Shown here: positions 23,956 through 25,750 of the stretch, one piece after another
Numbering within the stretch: position 1 is the first letter of the stretch
Layout of the letters: each line of letters starts with the position of its first letter
Assembly: GCA_017394475.1 (NCBI GenBank)
Contig: JAFPYQ010000376.1
Location: 1 to 25,750, forward strand
From: Oscillospiraceae bacterium
Lineage (GTDB): Bacteria > Bacillota > Clostridia > Oscillospirales > Ruminococcaceae
DNA length: 25,750 nucleotides
Direction of reading: 5' to 3'
Translations under genes and position numbers: made by a program
Notes under the pieces: model-generated
Told to the model about the DNA's origin: nothing
The model's input: the letters and a program-made list of their open reading frames with translations, nothing else
Database searches by the model: none

Positions 23956-24855
23956 TCAGCTTTCTGGGAGGATGTGTATCACCACAAGCTCCGGATTATT
24001 GAATATCCTCGGTATGGCGCTGCGGTCACGGCTGAGCCCCTTTGAAACCAGCATGGTGCAGTCGCCGAAATAATAGTCGCCGCCGGAATATTCCGGGAAA
24101 AAAGTAGCGCCGGGACCGAACAGGCCTTCCTTTTTGCCGGGTATCCTCCACTGACCGCCGTGGGTATGGCCGCAAAGGACCAGGTCGAACACCCCGAAGG
24201 AACGGTAAAGGTCGATAAAACCGGGATAATGGGATATCAGCACATTACATCTGCCGTTATCCCTGAGGGGAGCCTCATCGAAGTTTGCAACACAGGGCAG
24301 AAAATAGGCATCTATCTGTTCGCTGCCTTCGCACTGGGAAAAGCCCGTTATGCAGAGCTCATCATAGACCACGGAACGGTTTTCAAGGAACACTATGCCG
24401 TATCCTTCCATCTCCTCACGGAAGGGATAGTATTTCTCGGGTCTGCGGAACTCATGGTTCCCCGCCACCGAAAAGCACGGGTAGGCGCTCATAGCGCGGC
24501 AGAAGGTATATGTGTTCTCCTCTATGGTGTCCTCATCGGACAGTATGGCATTATCGAGCATATCTCCGGTGAGCACGACAATATCGGGCTGCGCCTTTGC
24601 CACTGCATCGGTCAGGGTCTTCATATCTTCCCCGTAGCGGCTGTTATGAAGGTCTGAGACCTGAACTATCCTGTATTCGCGGGTGACATCGGGAGAATAA
24701 ACGGTATACTCCGTTATCCGCAGCGGGAAGCTTGCCAGGGAAAGCACGGTGAATGCACAGCCCATCAGCGCCGTGGCTATGGAAATGATGCGTATCCTCC
24801 GCTTTCTGCGGGTCGTGGGGGATGGAGTGTCCCCTGCTGCTTTTTTCTTTATCAT
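23956..24855 (-). CDS. Membrane-anchored metallophosphoesterase (YaeI/YkuE-like)
   Basis: 299 residues. A basic N-terminus, one membrane helix (about 22-42), then a calcineurin-like domain with every metal motif: SDLH (67-70), GDMLD (97-101), GNHE (132-135), SHYP (208-211), GHTHGGQ (229-235). Relatives act on membrane phospholipid substrates such as UDP-diacylglucosamine-type lipids, or are uncharacterised; the substrate is not readable here. The ATG at 24855 lies just 9 bp past the -10 box of a consensus promoter, with no room for a ribosome site, so the mRNA looks leaderless. It is the first gene of the long minus-strand run. Confidence 0.93.
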   Translation of the reverse strand: MIKKKAAGDTPSPTTRRKRRIRIISIATALMGCAFTVLSLASFPLRITEYTVYSPDVTREYRIVQVSDLHNSRYGEDMKTLTDAVAKAQPDIVVLTGDMLDNAILSDEDTIEENTYTFCRAMSAYPCFSVAGNHEFRRPEKYYPFREEMEGYGIVFLENRSVVYDELCITGFSQCEGSEQIDAYFLPCVANFDEAPLRDNGRCNVLISHYPGFIDLYRSFGVFDLVLCGHTHGGQWRIPGKKEGLFGPGATFFPEYSGGDYYFGDCTMLVSKGLSRDRSAIPRIFNNPELVVIHILPES

Positions 24856-24863
24856 AAATATAT

Positions 24864-24892
24864 ATTATAGCACATTACGGTGTGAATGTCAA
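24864..24892 (-). promoter_or_regulatory. Perfect consensus sigma-A promoter of the long minus-strand operon
   Basis: On the minus strand: TTGACA (24892-24887), exactly 17 bp, TATAAT (24869-24864). All twelve bases match consensus. Transcription should begin near 24857, about 2 nt before the ATG of the metallophosphoesterase gene. Confidence 0.88.
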
Positions 24893-24988
24893 ACAGTTTG
24901 GCGGTGGAGCAAAAGCAAATACTGTACAAAATATCCAATCAATTACAGGGTGATTAGTGGATTATGCCTATTGCCCGCAGACTTCTCA

Positions 24989-25750
24989 TCAGACAAAAAG
25001 CACTGTTATACAGGGGTCGCCGATGGTGGTCATATCCATTGTTCCCGGCACCCCGTCAAGGTGCAGCTTTGATTTCAGTTCCGGGGATGTCACATCCACC
25101 CATTCACCGTCTGCTTCCACAAATGACCGTCCCTCCGCTGCCTTTGCCTCATAATGGGCAGTAGTCCTGCCGTTGTAGGTGAGAACATCCACATCCCGGG
25201 GATCACCTTCAAAAGTGCCCAGTACCGAGGTCGCCAGCACCACTGTGAAATGCTCCACCCTGACAGGCTCGTCCAGTCTGATCGTGTGATACCCCGCACG
25301 CTCAAAGGTGCCGCTTTTTTCCGAGAGCACCTCTCCGAAGCTGCCGTCATGCAGCTCTATGGTGTATTCCTGATACGGGATGGTGGTCCAGAACCCCACA
25401 GCGCCGATAGTCCCGCTCTCCTCATAGACCGTGGCTGCTGTGACATGGCCTGTATCATCCCCTGCCGCTCTTATGGCAGCGCTCAGATCCCCTTCATCAA
25501 TATGTGCGATGAGCTCCGCAGAGGCAAGGGATGCCATGGCAAAACGCCCGTAGGATACGCCGCGGGAGTATTCGTCGCTCACCTCACAGGTGACGGCGCC
25601 CGCCATCTCCACATCATAGGATATCCAGTAATAGCCCTTGTTCCCCCAACCCTCGCCGAAGGAATTCTGTGCCAGCCATGCGCCGTTCTGTGATGCGGGA
25701 ACGGCAAAGCCATCAGCAGGAAAATCATCATCCCATCCCACTATGGTCAC
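24989..25750 (-). CDS. C1 (papain-family) peptidase with C-terminal lectin-like domain, N-terminus outside window
   Basis: The right edge cuts the gene, leaving 253 codons. The first residues VTIVGWDDDF match the segment just after the catalytic His of papain-like enzymes. The catalytic Asn is in AWLAQNSFGEGWGNKGYYWISY (QNS, where the family usually has KNSWG; here Trp is Phe). The remaining ~190 residues (GAVTCEVSDEYSRG... TIPYQEYTIELHDG... GYHTIRLDEPVRVEHFTVVL) resemble the beta-rich lectin-like domain that follows C1 domains in secreted Firmicute peptidases. No anchor is seen at the C-terminus. No clear terminator follows in the 96 bp before the next promoter. Confidence 0.85.
   Translation of the reverse strand: MTIVGWDDDFPADGFAVPASQNGAWLAQNSFGEGWGNKGYYWISYDVEMAGAVTCEVSDEYSRGVSYGRFAMASLASAELIAHIDEGDLSAAIRAAGDDTGHVTAATVYEESGTIGAVGFWTTIPYQEYTIELHDGSFGEVLSEKSGTFERAGYHTIRLDEPVRVEHFTVVLATSVLGTFEGDPRDVDVLTYNGRTTAHYEAKAAEGRSFVEADGEWVDVTSPELKSKLHLDGVPGTMDMTTIGDPCITVLFV

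Noticed and set aside
24893..24988. Terminator after the C1 peptidase gene
   Set aside because: The only fold (CCAATCA with TGATTAGTGG) is interrupted and lacks a T-run.
1..25750. CRISPR array, insertion sequence, prophage or integrase
   Set aside because: I saw no repeat-spacer pattern, transposase or recombinase motif, or terminal inverted repeats on either strand.

Overview
The window reads as a Clostridia-type Firmicute, most like a Ruminococcus or another Oscillospiraceae. This is inferred from gene content and style, not from a marker gene. The supporting signs are clean sigma-A promoters, SD-led genes, many lipoproteins with Thr/Glu/Ala-rich linkers, a DUF4358 lipoprotein, a large-type PurL C-terminus, tRNAs with encoded CCA, and frequent ATA and AGG codons.

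Left part (1-4760, mostly + strand). The window opens with about 69 bp of antisense ilvD joined directly to the C-terminal glutaminase domain of purL, which points to a chimeric or rearranged junction. A terminator follows. Next comes a cassette with its own promoter: phenylacetate-CoA ligase (paaK), a two-ACT-domain protein, and a sodium:solute symporter. A bidirectional terminator closes it.

Middle left (4788-9296, - strand). This holds a membrane-anchored alpha/beta hydrolase, a conserved membrane protein of unknown function, tRNA-Tyr and tRNA-Thr with a strong promoter and terminator, a GNAT-like protein, and an nfeD-SPFH pair. The SPFH gene is split by an in-frame TGA where homologues carry Trp.

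The only gene-free stretch over 300 bp that lacks RNA genes is 9297-9627. It carries two divergent promoters, one for nfeD and one for the next operon.

Centre (9628-15405, + strand). One five-gene operon encodes two MalF/MalG-type ABC permeases, a 748-residue HlyD/MacA-like adaptor with about 450 residues of coiled coil, a reduced MacB-periplasmic-domain-like membrane protein, and a YgjV-like membrane protein. No ATPase or solute-binding protein is encoded. This is the strongest candidate for an undescribed envelope machine.

Right part (24855 down to 15469, - strand). A consensus promoter that appears to give a leaderless mRNA starts an apparent eleven-gene run: metallophosphoesterase, tandem-domain lipoprotein, SGNH-like pseudo-hydrolase, DUF4358 lipoprotein, metA, pncA-like isochorismatase, SDR, GtrA, two lipoproteins, and a second paaK. 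The right edge holds the C-terminus of a secreted papain-family (C1) peptidase.

Two paaK genes, an ACT sensor and a symporter suggest salvage or activation of arylacetates, which rumen cellulolytic bacteria are known to use. Much of the rest concerns the cell envelope.
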